In this document: positions 46,701-58,700 of the stretch, in pieces
How the letters are laid out: the number at the start of each line of letters is the position of its first letter
Position numbering within the stretch: the first letter of the stretch is position 1
Assembly: GCF_964204645.1 (NCBI RefSeq)
Contig: NC_134028.1
Coordinates: forward strand, 12,815,001 to 12,879,000
Direction of reading: 5' to 3'
Length of the DNA stretch: 64,000 bases
Source: Tubulanus polymorphus
Taxonomy: Eukaryota > Nemertea > Palaeonemertea > Tubulaniformes > Tubulanidae
The notes under the pieces: model-generated
Seen by the model: the letters and a program-made list of their open reading frames with translations, nothing else
Told to the model about the DNA's origin: nothing
Databases searched by the model: none
Made by a program: the position numbers and the translations under genes

Positions 46701-49700
46701 AAATTGTGTCAATTAATGGTAAATTTTCTAAACACGAGGGGAGGGGGACAGCTCTTGAGGAATGAGAGAGCTATTACGAGCGTGTCGGCATTGTGTTGAC
46801 CAAAGCACACCATTTTTACTGGCATTGAATTAACGAAGACTCCAATTAATGGGGTTAAATACGCTGCAAAATAGATCTGGCAACTTTGTATTCAAGATTA
46901 TTTCACATTATATTGGGCTGAATGGTGAAAGAAGTTGATCACAATAATATTAAGATTTTTTAATAATATTTTATCAATAATTCGTTCGGATAAATTTGTT
47001 TTACAAGCTGAATTAATATGCGGATGACCACATCACTTGGCAGGAATGGGCACCTTGCACCAAAGGTTGGTACTGCAGCGGTTTTAAATTCCTTGTTTTG
47101 TGCTGGGAAAGTGAGTGGGAGTCCTTAAATTTGAAAAGTTGGCAGACAATGTCCCTGAAAGCCTTTAATTTTTACTTTTAGACGGAAACATAGATGTATA
47201 AACTAGTTTATACGTCCATGACCTAAATTATTGCAAAATTGTATGGCAGTTTGGCGTGCTTTCCTCGTTAACGGGGTTCCCTATGCATCGCAACAACCAA
47301 TTCGAGCTACGCGCACCTGCTACGGAATCCTGTCGATAGACTGTTTAGTAACACATTTTCCTTGCCAAACTTGTATTCTTAATCTATATTGTATGAAAAT
47401 AGAAATAATAATTTGAAAGTATTTTGCATTCTAAAATTGATTTTTGGTGCACCAGTGCTTATTTTGGTGAATATAATGTGCGTATGAATATTCGGATGAA
47501 TTATACGCAATATTAGTCTTATTTACATATATAGAAAACAGCGAACTGGCGAATTGTTTAGGATATAAGTAATCGTCATTCTATGCCACGGCACGGCTCA
47601 TCCGTGGCGATCCTGCTTTGCATGGGCATCATGTGGGGAGAATGAGTGTTGTGAATGCATTTCGTCATGATGCTCTGATTCCGGGCTGTGGCTGCGACAG
47701 TCTCTATCCACAACACGCAGACATCCGCAACACGCTGATGTAGCTGCTATGGTTCATTCTTCTAACCGAGAACGAATCTACTCATATATTACAAATTGCG
47801 TCCTTCTATCGTTTACCTGTAATTTGAACTTCGACAAATCATCTCATCGCTGCACTGGGAATGATGAGATTTGGCGATTGGGCAGATGATAGATACAGGT
47901 CTTCGACTCTAGTAGTGGTTTAATTTTTGTTTATTGAAAATTCTCAATAATTGATCGCAAACTTGCGACCGACTTTATTTACTTATGCCTCTAAGCTGGT
48001 CTGCAACTTCATTGCCTCCATGGTTGAAGAAAGAGCTCTTCTGATGTCTGCTCCATCATGAGTTCGAGCATATCGTGTGGCCTAGCCAGCCGGCCCGGGC
48101 CCGGGCCACAGGTCTGGCTGTTACTCGATATCCTAGAGTCTTGAGTCTGGGTTGAAGTAGACATTGTCATTTAAAATAACATGTTTATGTTGTTCTGTAT
48201 GAATTACCCGTGTGTCATGTATGTTGTATTTTCTTATTTTAAAATTTGTATTTATTGAATTTGGGAATTTTATCCCTGAATTTCAATGTTATAAGGATCA
48301 ATAAAGAATTGAATTGAATTGTCACCTAATACACATGCCATCAGAGGATGCGGAGTCGTATATGACAGCTATGCTATTATAAATCGCTAATCTCACGAAA
48401 CCTGCATACTCCTAATATCGAACATATTTTCTAAAACATTTGAATATTGAAATTGTATGTTTACACATTTTCATATTGACTGCTTGTAGCCACTGATGAA
48501 ATTCACGCCGTCCCTACACACATCGTAGATAGCTTCGTCATTCCACCAGCATCCCCACGTCAGGGTCTGACTTTTATTATATCAGACTTCCGCATCGTGT
48601 ATACATCCGCCATTTAACCGAATAATCCGATTTACTTATCATTTCGATTTATGCCTGCCGCTTCTGATATAATCATACATCCTTTACTATTACAAGACGT
48701 CTTCTAATGATATTCAATGCAATATAACATTTCGACGTTCAAATATAGGTCATTATATAATCACAGGAAGCCATTCTACATCTATGTCAATAATATTTTG
48801 CCAAATAGCATGTTTGTGTACACATAGACCTGTGACGTTTTGCACATCGATTTACGGCTGTCGTTTGTAAAATGACGCTGAATGGTTAACATTGTGTTTA
48901 GGTTTCATAATGGTAACGATTTATAAGGCGTCAAAAAAGTCTTTGAAAGTGATAGACATTGGTCCTATAACCGGCCATATTTCACTCTAAAGTTTAAAGC
49001 AAAACAAATCGATCTGACGTATTTGTTCCTGTCTACCACTGTCCGAGGCGTCAAGCCTCACTGTAGTGCCCAGGGACTGTTGATACGGTTGTCATTGCAA
49101 CGGACACCAATAACAATAATGAAGAACCAGAAACTGTCCATCCTCGAGGTCACATATTGTCAAATACATAGGTAACAATTTTCTTGGGTCTGAAATTATA
49201 CCCCAATGAAACCCCTTACATCCGGCCTTCCGACATATCGGTGGAAAAGTGGGTAAATGAGTAGAAAAATAAATTTTTTAGTTCTATTGCTTTGAAATTT
49301 TTACTACATAAAGTAAGGATATATGGCACACAATTTCAGTTGGAATTGAAAAGATCAGTGCATTTTGCTGGGAGACAGTTTATCTGAAACTTTTTCGTGA
49401 ATTGTTTTCATGGCGGCCATCTTGGAGTATATGACCTTGACCTCAAGTTCACTTATACCCACATTATTTATGTCTACTTTGTTGGCCCAAAGGATATCAA
49501 CAACATGCTATATAATTTTTCTGTGTCGGATACCTTGGTAACTATTCTATGAAGCCTCAAATATACCCCTATAAACCCCCAAATTCCCTCCGGTACAGCA
49601 GCGGAGACACTATGTGGTATTGAAAGGGTTAATGATGTTGTATGAATAATTCTCGCTGATTGCTTTTAAGGCTTGGCTAAAGATGAATGCACACTTCGTG

Positions 49701-52700
49701 AGCTCAATGTATCCAAGGGAGCAAAATTAATGGTTGTAGGGTCAACATTAAATGATGTACTATCAGTGACAGCACCTGATCCTAAGGAATTAAAAGAAGA
49801 AAAGCCACACACTAAATCGAAGGAACCTTTATGTCAAGATAAAGTGAGTGTTTTTGCGAATCTTTACATGATATCTAAATGAGAACTTAGTGGCTGTACT
49901 ATTGTGAGTCTGGCTCCCTCACAATTATACTACATATATATATTCATTCTTTATTTTGCTAATAAACATGAATTAAATATAAATTACATAATTTTTTTTT
50001 TTAAACATATATTAGCAGGGTGAACCTGTTAAAAGTTTTCACTTGTAGCAACAGGTACCCAAATACACACTTCACTCTCACCCACACATTCATACTTTCG
50101 CATTCACACATGATTTTCTACTGCTACAGGCATACAAAAATAGGTATATAATAGTAAGATGATATAGGTACAGTTACATTGTTTGATTAATTCATTGGGG
50201 TTTTTTTCTTAATAATGATTAATAATTACTAATTATGAATTTCTTATAAGCTGACTTAAAGATCTCTAGGGAAGGTGATGATTTGAAAATATTACTCATT
50301 TCATTCCAAAGTTTTGGGCCATTGTAACTAAGGAAATTTCGGCTTAAGTTATTTCGGCATAAGGGTAGTACAAATTATGAGGATTATATGAAAATTACTG
50401 GAGTTAATTAACATATAGGGCTTCAAATTCTGATGGGGTGCCCACTCATCTGGACCATATGATAAACATGGCTGAATGCTTAAAATGGCGGGCAAAAAAT
50501 ATGTAGGTTGTGTTTTGCTATAGAGTATACTGTATTAGGTGAAAAATCAGACAATAAGAGTTTTGACGTGACCTATATTTGCCGGACAGCTATGATTGCT
50601 CAACTAAGTAAAGAATGAAGTTTATTGCTAGCTCGGCCGAGTGAAACTGCCGAATTTAATCAGTCACTCACCCGAGTAGATAGGCTAATTCTATCATATA
50701 CTCGGGCGAGTAAAGAACTTGACTTTCACTAAGCTCGGCCAAGTGGATTGTCGAATTCAATCAATCATTCGGCCAAGTAAAGAACTTTCTGATATATTAC
50801 TTGGGCGAGTAAATGCCCGAGTAACTTGTCAATTGGGACCGTATTCTATAACTCGGTGATGTAATGAATGAATTGAGCATGTACATCATGGACAATCTCT
50901 GAAATCTCTGAAATAGTAACCACCAATATCTTCATATTCAAATATGATTTACACAACTTTTAAATATTTCAAATAGATTTGGATTCTAAATTACATTAAA
51001 CTCATTTGAGAATAAACCTTTTTTGGCCAAACAATGAAGACATTTTTTGGGATATTTTCAAGTGAGTGATAACCTATTTGTATCTGGTAGAAAGATGTTT
51101 TCGGGGCTTTTGTTAGTGGTGATCATGCCCAGATTCAGTTTCTACTTGAGGTTTCTTATGCATTGTTGGTTCCCATGGCAACCAAAGCCTCTAAGTAACA
51201 CATTTTGCTTTCCATGATTTGATTTTTCCATAGATTCATAAGAAAGTCCTTGAAAAATATGGAAAACCTGAAGACTGTATGCCTGGTATGAAAAATAGAA
51301 AGGAACCTTTACCTCCTGTTCCTCTGAGTGGTATGATAAATAAATCAGGTGGGAAAGTACGTCTCACATTTAAAATGGAAGTTGATCAACTTTGGATAGG
51401 AACTAAAGGTAAAATTCATTGCTGTTGCATGATTCAATGTGGGACAGATCAAGCGTTTAGCATGTTTATGTTGTAGATGGTTGTTAAGACTGGTGTATAA
51501 CCCAGGTTATATGTAAGCAAGACATAAGGCAGCAATCACCATGAATAATTGCATTCAGCAGATATGATCTTAAAGATCAAGGGTAGCCATTTCGTCAAAA
51601 TGATCTCATTCAATAGAAAACTAACCCATAACAAAAAGTTATTATTTCGATAAACACTGAGCTTGAATAAATATATGGTTTTGAAAAATAAATAGCAACG
51701 CATGAATTTTTTGAATGTGCACTGACTATTTGTTATACACATGACGGGCCTTACGGTGAATAAAACGTGTGCTAGACACGCATTATCAGTGTAAGTATTC
51801 TTGGTTTGTGGTTTACCTTTTTTAGCGATATTGAAGTTGGCATTGAGCCAATTATGTAAAATGGCAGTACATTTTTTTATGTGAGCATTTGTTTCATTGG
51901 TTCTCGGCTTAAACGACGTATAATCGATGCGATCGAAGACATGGCGAACCTCCATCGATGACATGTTCAACTTTGTTATGTTAATATTCTATGAAAAACT
52001 GTTATTGGCGGGAAAATTTTTAGCTCGTGCAAATAAAATTGCAATGACCTCGATTGAGGGGGCATTGTCTCTACGAGCAAATGTGTATACACTACTATAT
52101 ATAGTGATACTGTAATAATGCTGCTTGCTGGCGCGTGCACGTTTGACATGAAAATAAGCTTTCATCCAAACTATTATAGCAGAAGATGAGCGCTGTGTTT
52201 TCTGTTTGATAGAATTTGTAATAAATGTAATTTCTTGTGACCTGAAAATACTTAGCAGCAAACTATAGGTATAGGTCGAATATTTTAGTGGTATTAAAAC
52301 GATCTACTGACATACACCGATTTTTAATTACGATACCTGGTTTTGTAGCTTCCGCAGCAATACATTGGAAAAGATTGTCAAGACTACTTAGACACTCTCT
52401 GATTTGTGATAGCATATGAATTTTATTCAAATAATTTTCATTTTGAGAATATTATTTTTTTTAAAATATAGAATAGTTTTCCTGTCTACATGTGCCCTAC
52501 AAAATCTTGGACGTGGACTGTAAACAAATGTTTTTTTGGCCTTGATTTGACTACAAAATAATTATTTGCCAATGGGCAATTTATTCCTATTCAATGCCAA
52601 CTGAATTTATTACTAAGCATTGGTTTTTTTTTTTGAGACTGTGCATGCGCTAGTTACCGATTGCAATCGTGCTGAGCTCTGACAAAAACCTAAATTTCTG

Positions 52701-55700
52701 TATTACGATGGCCTCGAACTTCCAGGATCAGCGATGTATTGTGGAAAAAGGGTCTATACCCATATGATCCCATATGAAAAAGTCGCAACCGTCAAGATTT
52801 AATGACTATATAATGAATATACTCAGGTTTGTTTACAAACCGTTGGCATGGAAATTGTCACTTCCGCCGGTGGAATGCCTACTGTTGGCAATGAATTAAC
52901 CATGAAGAATAGTAACATTAGCTTATCGTCGTATTTACAACCTGTCGCTGTTCCGCAAGTTAACGATAACATTTCAATCAATCTGAATACAGGCCTAAGA
53001 GACTCTATGGATCCATATTTACCTCAACATCCAGCATCAATGCCATTTTCCGGCATTTACCGCAATGTGAAGCTGCACCTGGTAGCAGACGACACATTAG
53101 CCATTCCCATAAGCCTAGAAATAGACAACTCAGTGCCTCATCGTCTAGGAATGGCTCCGACTAATTCATCTGACTTACGTTCAGGATTATGCAATCCTCC
53201 TACTACCAATACCATAGCTGTCGATCAAAACAATGTCGATCTGTCCACCTTATACTTTTGCACCTTTTAGAGATCACCCACCTGCTTCATCACCAAACTC
53301 TCCTATCTCTCCTAACCCGTGTAATTCTAATGCATCTCAGTGTTATATTTGTACAGACACCAGTGTTATATTTGATAGACCCCAATGAAGCAATGTGTTG
53401 TAACGGGTGTGATAACCTTATTTGTTAAAACTGCTCTGAAACGACGATTAATGGCCGCAAATATGCTATAAACAGAGGTTTCCTCTGATTCCGTCCAATA
53501 TGCCATAAGCCTGCTTTAAGTGTCACTAAATCTGCCTGCAAAGTCGAAAAGCAATGCAAAATGTATTTTATTGTCTATGAAAAAACGATTGGAGACCATT
53601 GAATGCAATTTTAGGGCACATAACCAAAGATTCGAAAACTTATGAGGGTGCCCCAGCTAAAAGAACCACAGTAGATAATGTCCAAAAACAAATTAAATCC
53701 ACTCTCAAATTTAATCCAAGCCAGGACATATTTCCTAAAAAAGAAGCGGTTGCATCTCTAGTTGATCAAAAATTTGAAGACCACAAAAAAGAGATCAGAT
53801 CTCTAGTTTCGGACCATGAAGAAAGGCGCAACCGGGAATTAAATCTAATTATCCACAACCTGCCCGAATCTACTCACGAAAACCGCATAAATAATCTCAT
53901 GGATGACCTGAACAACCTAAGATCTATCATTGTGAAGTTTCTGAGCATACCCATACTCGAAGGATCCATCAAAGACGCTTTCAGGCTAAAAGGAGTTTTT
54001 AGTCGTAAAAAACTCAGGCGTGAGATCCTAATCCACTCGATCAAATTTAGGGACATAGTTCCCGACCTCGCAGGTAGTGAGTCATTAACAGCGAGTAAGC
54101 TCTACATTACCCGAGATCTTACGCCCATGGAACAAAATGAGCTCAGAGAACTTTGGAATGAGTTGAAATGCAGAATGGACAACGGCGAGAAAAATCTACG
54201 TATTTACAGGGGGAAAATCATCGAGTCATCAAACTTGCCCAGAAAACGAACTTATGACCATCAGCCCTTTCTCGCAAGTGGGAGGCCATAACCCTCCCGT
54301 TTCAAACTACGCTGCCACACTCTACTGATAAAACTGTGGCAAAACCTTGAACTACATTTTTTGCCGGAAGAATTTATGGCCAGAACAACAAAAACTGAAC
54401 CCAGATATAATAGGGCTATGTGAAGTTTATCCAAAATATGGGCAGACCTTCAATGTAGACGCATTAGTACCATCAGATTACCTAGCCATAGAACCTCCTG
54501 CTAACGGCCCCCTCAGCGTCGCTCTCTTTGTCAAGAACTACTTTAACCCCTTGCAAATTTTTCCGGCTATTACAACACCCTTCCATGAATCAGTGTAGTG
54601 TGAACTCAACATGCCCGGCAACAAACTGCTATGTGGATGCTTATATCGCAGCCCGTAGAGTTCCCCTCAGAACAATCACCAATTAATTGAAGAACTACCT
54701 ATCATGTCGTCACTAAAGTATGATAACTTTCTAGTCGTGGGAGACTTCAATTTGGGCAATATTAATTGGAGAAGGTTATCAGCCCCTGACTCGGACGTAT
54801 TAGCGTGTGACTTGACTGGGAACAATGTTAAACAGCACGTTCAAGAACCGACACGCTTCAGAGGTTCAAACATCCCTAGCCTCCTAAACCTCGTTCTCAC
54901 AAAAATCGAACCCCAAATAATCTCAACAGATATAAAACCACCCCTCAGTACAAGTGACCACTGTGCAATTGTAAACAAACTTTGTTGCTATGACTCCACC
55001 AACGAACGCTTGGAACTGTCACAGAAACCTGCTGTCAGGAAACTATGACCAAATCAAACAAAACCTTCAATCCATACCGTGGGATGACACACTAAACAAC
55101 AAAGATAAACAGGAATCATGGAACGCGAATCGGAAGAGAACGGAGGAGAATCGTCCGAAATCGACAGTTTGAGTAAAATTTACCGAAATTAACGAACTAT
55201 AAACCATAAAGAGCCACCGGGCACTGAAGATTGAAGTATTTTATAATTTTTCAGTCTACTGTTATATGCCTTTGATTCCTGAAAAAAATACTTGAAGATA
55301 AATCAGCATTGCAATAACAAGACAATAATCGCTGTTACAGGCCATAGATGGCAGCACTATACGGTCATTATTATCAGATATTTTTGGAAACTACCTACCA
55401 TTATAATCTTGAAGATATGAAGGAGTTAACCATGTAAGTTAGAACAATGAATGATACCAATAAAACGAGAAAATAACAGAATTATGACTGTTAAACTGTA
55501 GATGTTGAGATTCTATCACGAAGCTGCGGCAAGCAAGTATACGTGTTGCATAGGTTCTCATGTGATGGTTTAGACTTCTCCGATAAAATCATCTAAAAGA
55601 GCTACGAAACCAATTCAAAATATAGTTTTGATCATCTCAACAAAATAAAGCACTTGGAACCTTCTAGAATTTGGAGTTTGCAAGAGTAGGGGATCTCTGT

Positions 55701-58700
55701 TTAAATGTAGTTCTTGGATGAATACAAAAGTCACCCAATTTCAATGCATTTTGCCTTTGAGGTAGGTGACCCAACGCTAGCACCACTAACGGCGGTGGCT
55801 AACATTAAAATCATCTGAATAGAAGTATTACGTGAGGAATAGGACATCGACACATGACAGCTGCGAAGCTGGAACAGGTTGATGGAAAACCCTTAGTGTC
55901 TACGATCCATGAAAAGGCAACGGTCTTGAAGAACTCCTTTGCCCCGGTCTTTAGTGTGGAAAATGTAATAGATATGCCAATACTTGATAGAGACCCAATC
56001 ACCAATGTGACAGATAAACATACAGACACATTCGATTGATTAAAAACAGTTTATGATAATGCACGACTGGCTGTTTGGTGAATAGAACGTTGTGACGATA
56101 TCTACCATGTCAAGAATTACCCGCTTACAATGAAAATCCTCGCTGTAAGAAAATTCATATCTAATATGACCGTACGACCAACACTATTGAAAACTATAAA
56201 TAAAATGTCCATAAGCCTATACAAATCAAACAGAAACCTGTTAGAAAAAAGGAATATAGAAATGCGAGCAGAGCCAAGTTTCGATCACACGAACTACTGC
56301 ATATCAGACCAGCACGTTACCCGCTGTGCTATTGGGTGTATTCACTCAGCCACTCGTAAAGTTATTATGTGATAGGACACAACGTAGCTTAGATATTAGA
56401 ATCATGCCTACATACATTCTTGTTCGCTCTTCTGACATGGTAAAATTCTTTTACGCAAGATTCAATCATAGTAAATTACGATACGCGAATTCGAAACGGT
56501 CGGATGCTAAGTTATATTTCTGTCAGAATTGAAAATTACGTTTATAACCTGTCAGTAGTCAAATCAAAGTGGAGTTATATTTTATGAAAAAATTTGTCTG
56601 GAAAGTGGAAAAGAAATAATCAGTAGATTTACAAGAGGGTTTCCCTTCATGTACATTCCCTGCAAAACATCATACCCAGTAACCTTAGCTTGCTGGAATA
56701 ACCACCCATCTTGTCAACTTGGCCTACTACCACCTGCCGGTGGCCCTACCGGAAATACGCTCATATAATTCTTGGCGGGGTGGCATTGTTTATGTCATCG
56801 AGCTGGTTTCCCGTTTCTTTGCATCGGGTTGTTCCCTCAGGTCGGCCCCATTTGCGTTTTCAATCGGCAAAATTGATTAATTATTTTAGGCACCCTATTT
56901 GGAATCATTTCTCTGTTTTGAGTTGTTGCATTTTTTAGGGAATGTCCAGTTCACCTCTAGCCCCCAAAGGGCAGAAAAGGTGTTTCGAACAAGGGCTGTG
57001 GCCCGCGCACACAGTCCTGCATCAAGATGAACGGTCTCGTCCAGCCGCTTCACGGTCAAAAGCGACCGGTAACCAACGGGAGGGTTCAAGTAACCCGCCC
57101 CATCCCTTCAGCAGGGTGGGGGCCGGTGTGGCTTCATCCAGCCCTGCCCATGCACCTGGTCAGACCTAATGCCTAGAGAACTGTCTAGGATGGCGGCAGC
57201 GGTGCCCATGTGCCTCTGCGGGCATGGTCCAAGAACTGTATCTCAGACAGCCCATCCAAGGTTGATGGTGCCTCGTTACCACATCGCGGTGACGGGATCC
57301 ATGTTCACCAGATCCACGGTGACGGGATCCATGGTGATGGGATCCACGGTCACGGGATCCACGTTTAGGCAGTACCGGTCATGGGACTACCAGTCTCGGT
57401 CGCATAACGCAAGAGTTCTAGCCTGAGGAAGAGGCATTCCACTTGAGGGAGTTCAAGCAGTAGCCGGTCGATGAAAGCCCATAAGGCACGGTCTAAGAAC
57501 CGTAAGCTCCACAAACGCTCTCAATGTTGTTCCGAGCCCTGAACTGACCCGAGGTCTCCTAGGCTGGTGAGAGATTACAGGCGTTACTTTCATTGCGGAA
57601 CCACTCCCCTTCCACAGGGTCACAATGACCCCAGTGCAGAGGAGTTTAAATCTTTTATGGTGGATGCCCTGTCGATAGATTGGGGGGGGGGGGGGGGCCT
57701 GCAAGCTTATGCGTTTCCATCCTCTCCTCTGCTGAAGCAGGTATTTTTCAAGATCGAGGACAAAGAGTCATGCGACATTCTCCTGATAGCTTCTTGCTGG
57801 CCAGCTCAGTCATGGTTCGTGAGGCAGTTACATCTCCTCTGCGACCATCCCAGGGATGATAATTTTCCGACCTTAGTCGGATTTCCGACCTTTTTGATTC
57901 ATTTTGATCATCCCGGTGATCAATGCAGAACCACATTTAGAATTTTTGTTTTTCTTGGGTATGCGATGTTGGCTAGTTGTTCAGGTAGGACAGAGGGAGC
58001 TCCCCCGTAATTCCTTTAACCCTTAGAGGGTCTCAGCATAGAGACCCTCTAAGGGTTAAAGGAAGAAGTTGAGCATAGTTCTCCTTTGCCACTAAGCCTT
58101 GCCCTTGCCAAAGCAAAACATATAGGCTACCAGTACTGTATTTTAGGTAGACTAAAAAAGTCTTAACTTGACAAAGTTTTAGCAAACACAATAGCAACTG
58201 CCAGTCTAAATCTTACTGAAGATGTAAGCTCGCCTGCTTACTAAAAGCAATCCTATCGTGAAATAATTGAAAACCATGTCAGTCGATTAACTTTATTTCG
58301 TCAGTAACTGGCACTGGTCTCAGATGTGCATAAACTTGGTCACTCATGGTTTTGGTTGTTTATATGACATTCCAGGGTGGTATTAAAATAAAAATTAATT
58401 TGTTGAGACAAAAATTCCCATGCTCAATTTTTCGAAGGTTTCATTCTCGTTAAAAAGTCAGCTATCACTGACCAAAATTAAGTCCTTTTTGATATATTTT
58501 TTCTTTTTTAATTTTCAATGAAATGATTTTTTGCGTACTTTTTTTTTAGTAGCCTATACATACAAATTTTTTTCTTCACACCAGTTTAGCGAGTCATTGG
58601 ACCATTGGTCCTTTATGAGGATTAGTTCTGTGTTGCCTGTCATAAGTGCTACACGAGACGGAAGATTCGTGATTTGTATACTGATGATATCTAATTATTG

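Larger units (their letters stand above)
52848..56039 (+). mobile_element. CR1-like LINE, degraded, without reverse transcriptase
   Basis: ORF1 spans 52848-54291 in several frames: an N-terminal region, a PHD-like finger (QCYICTDTSVIFDR near 53340, then CCNGCDNLIC), and a C-terminal nucleic-acid-binding part (RELNLIIHNLPES, LTPMEQNELRELWNELKCRM). ORF2 follows with the apurinic-type endonuclease in two frames (54347-54598; 54704-55048, with GDFNLGNINW, RFRGSNIPSLLNLVL and STSDHC). At 55125 the similarity stops. A later piece (55854-56039, NSFAPVFSVENVIDMPIL) resembles the start of the RT region. The RT core is absent. Confidence 0.75.

Noticed and set aside
51536-51970. Minus-strand frame of 144 codons in a UBFD1 intron
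   Set aside because: No recognisable motif, no splice or promoter support, and a hydrophobic low-complexity second half. Left unannotated.
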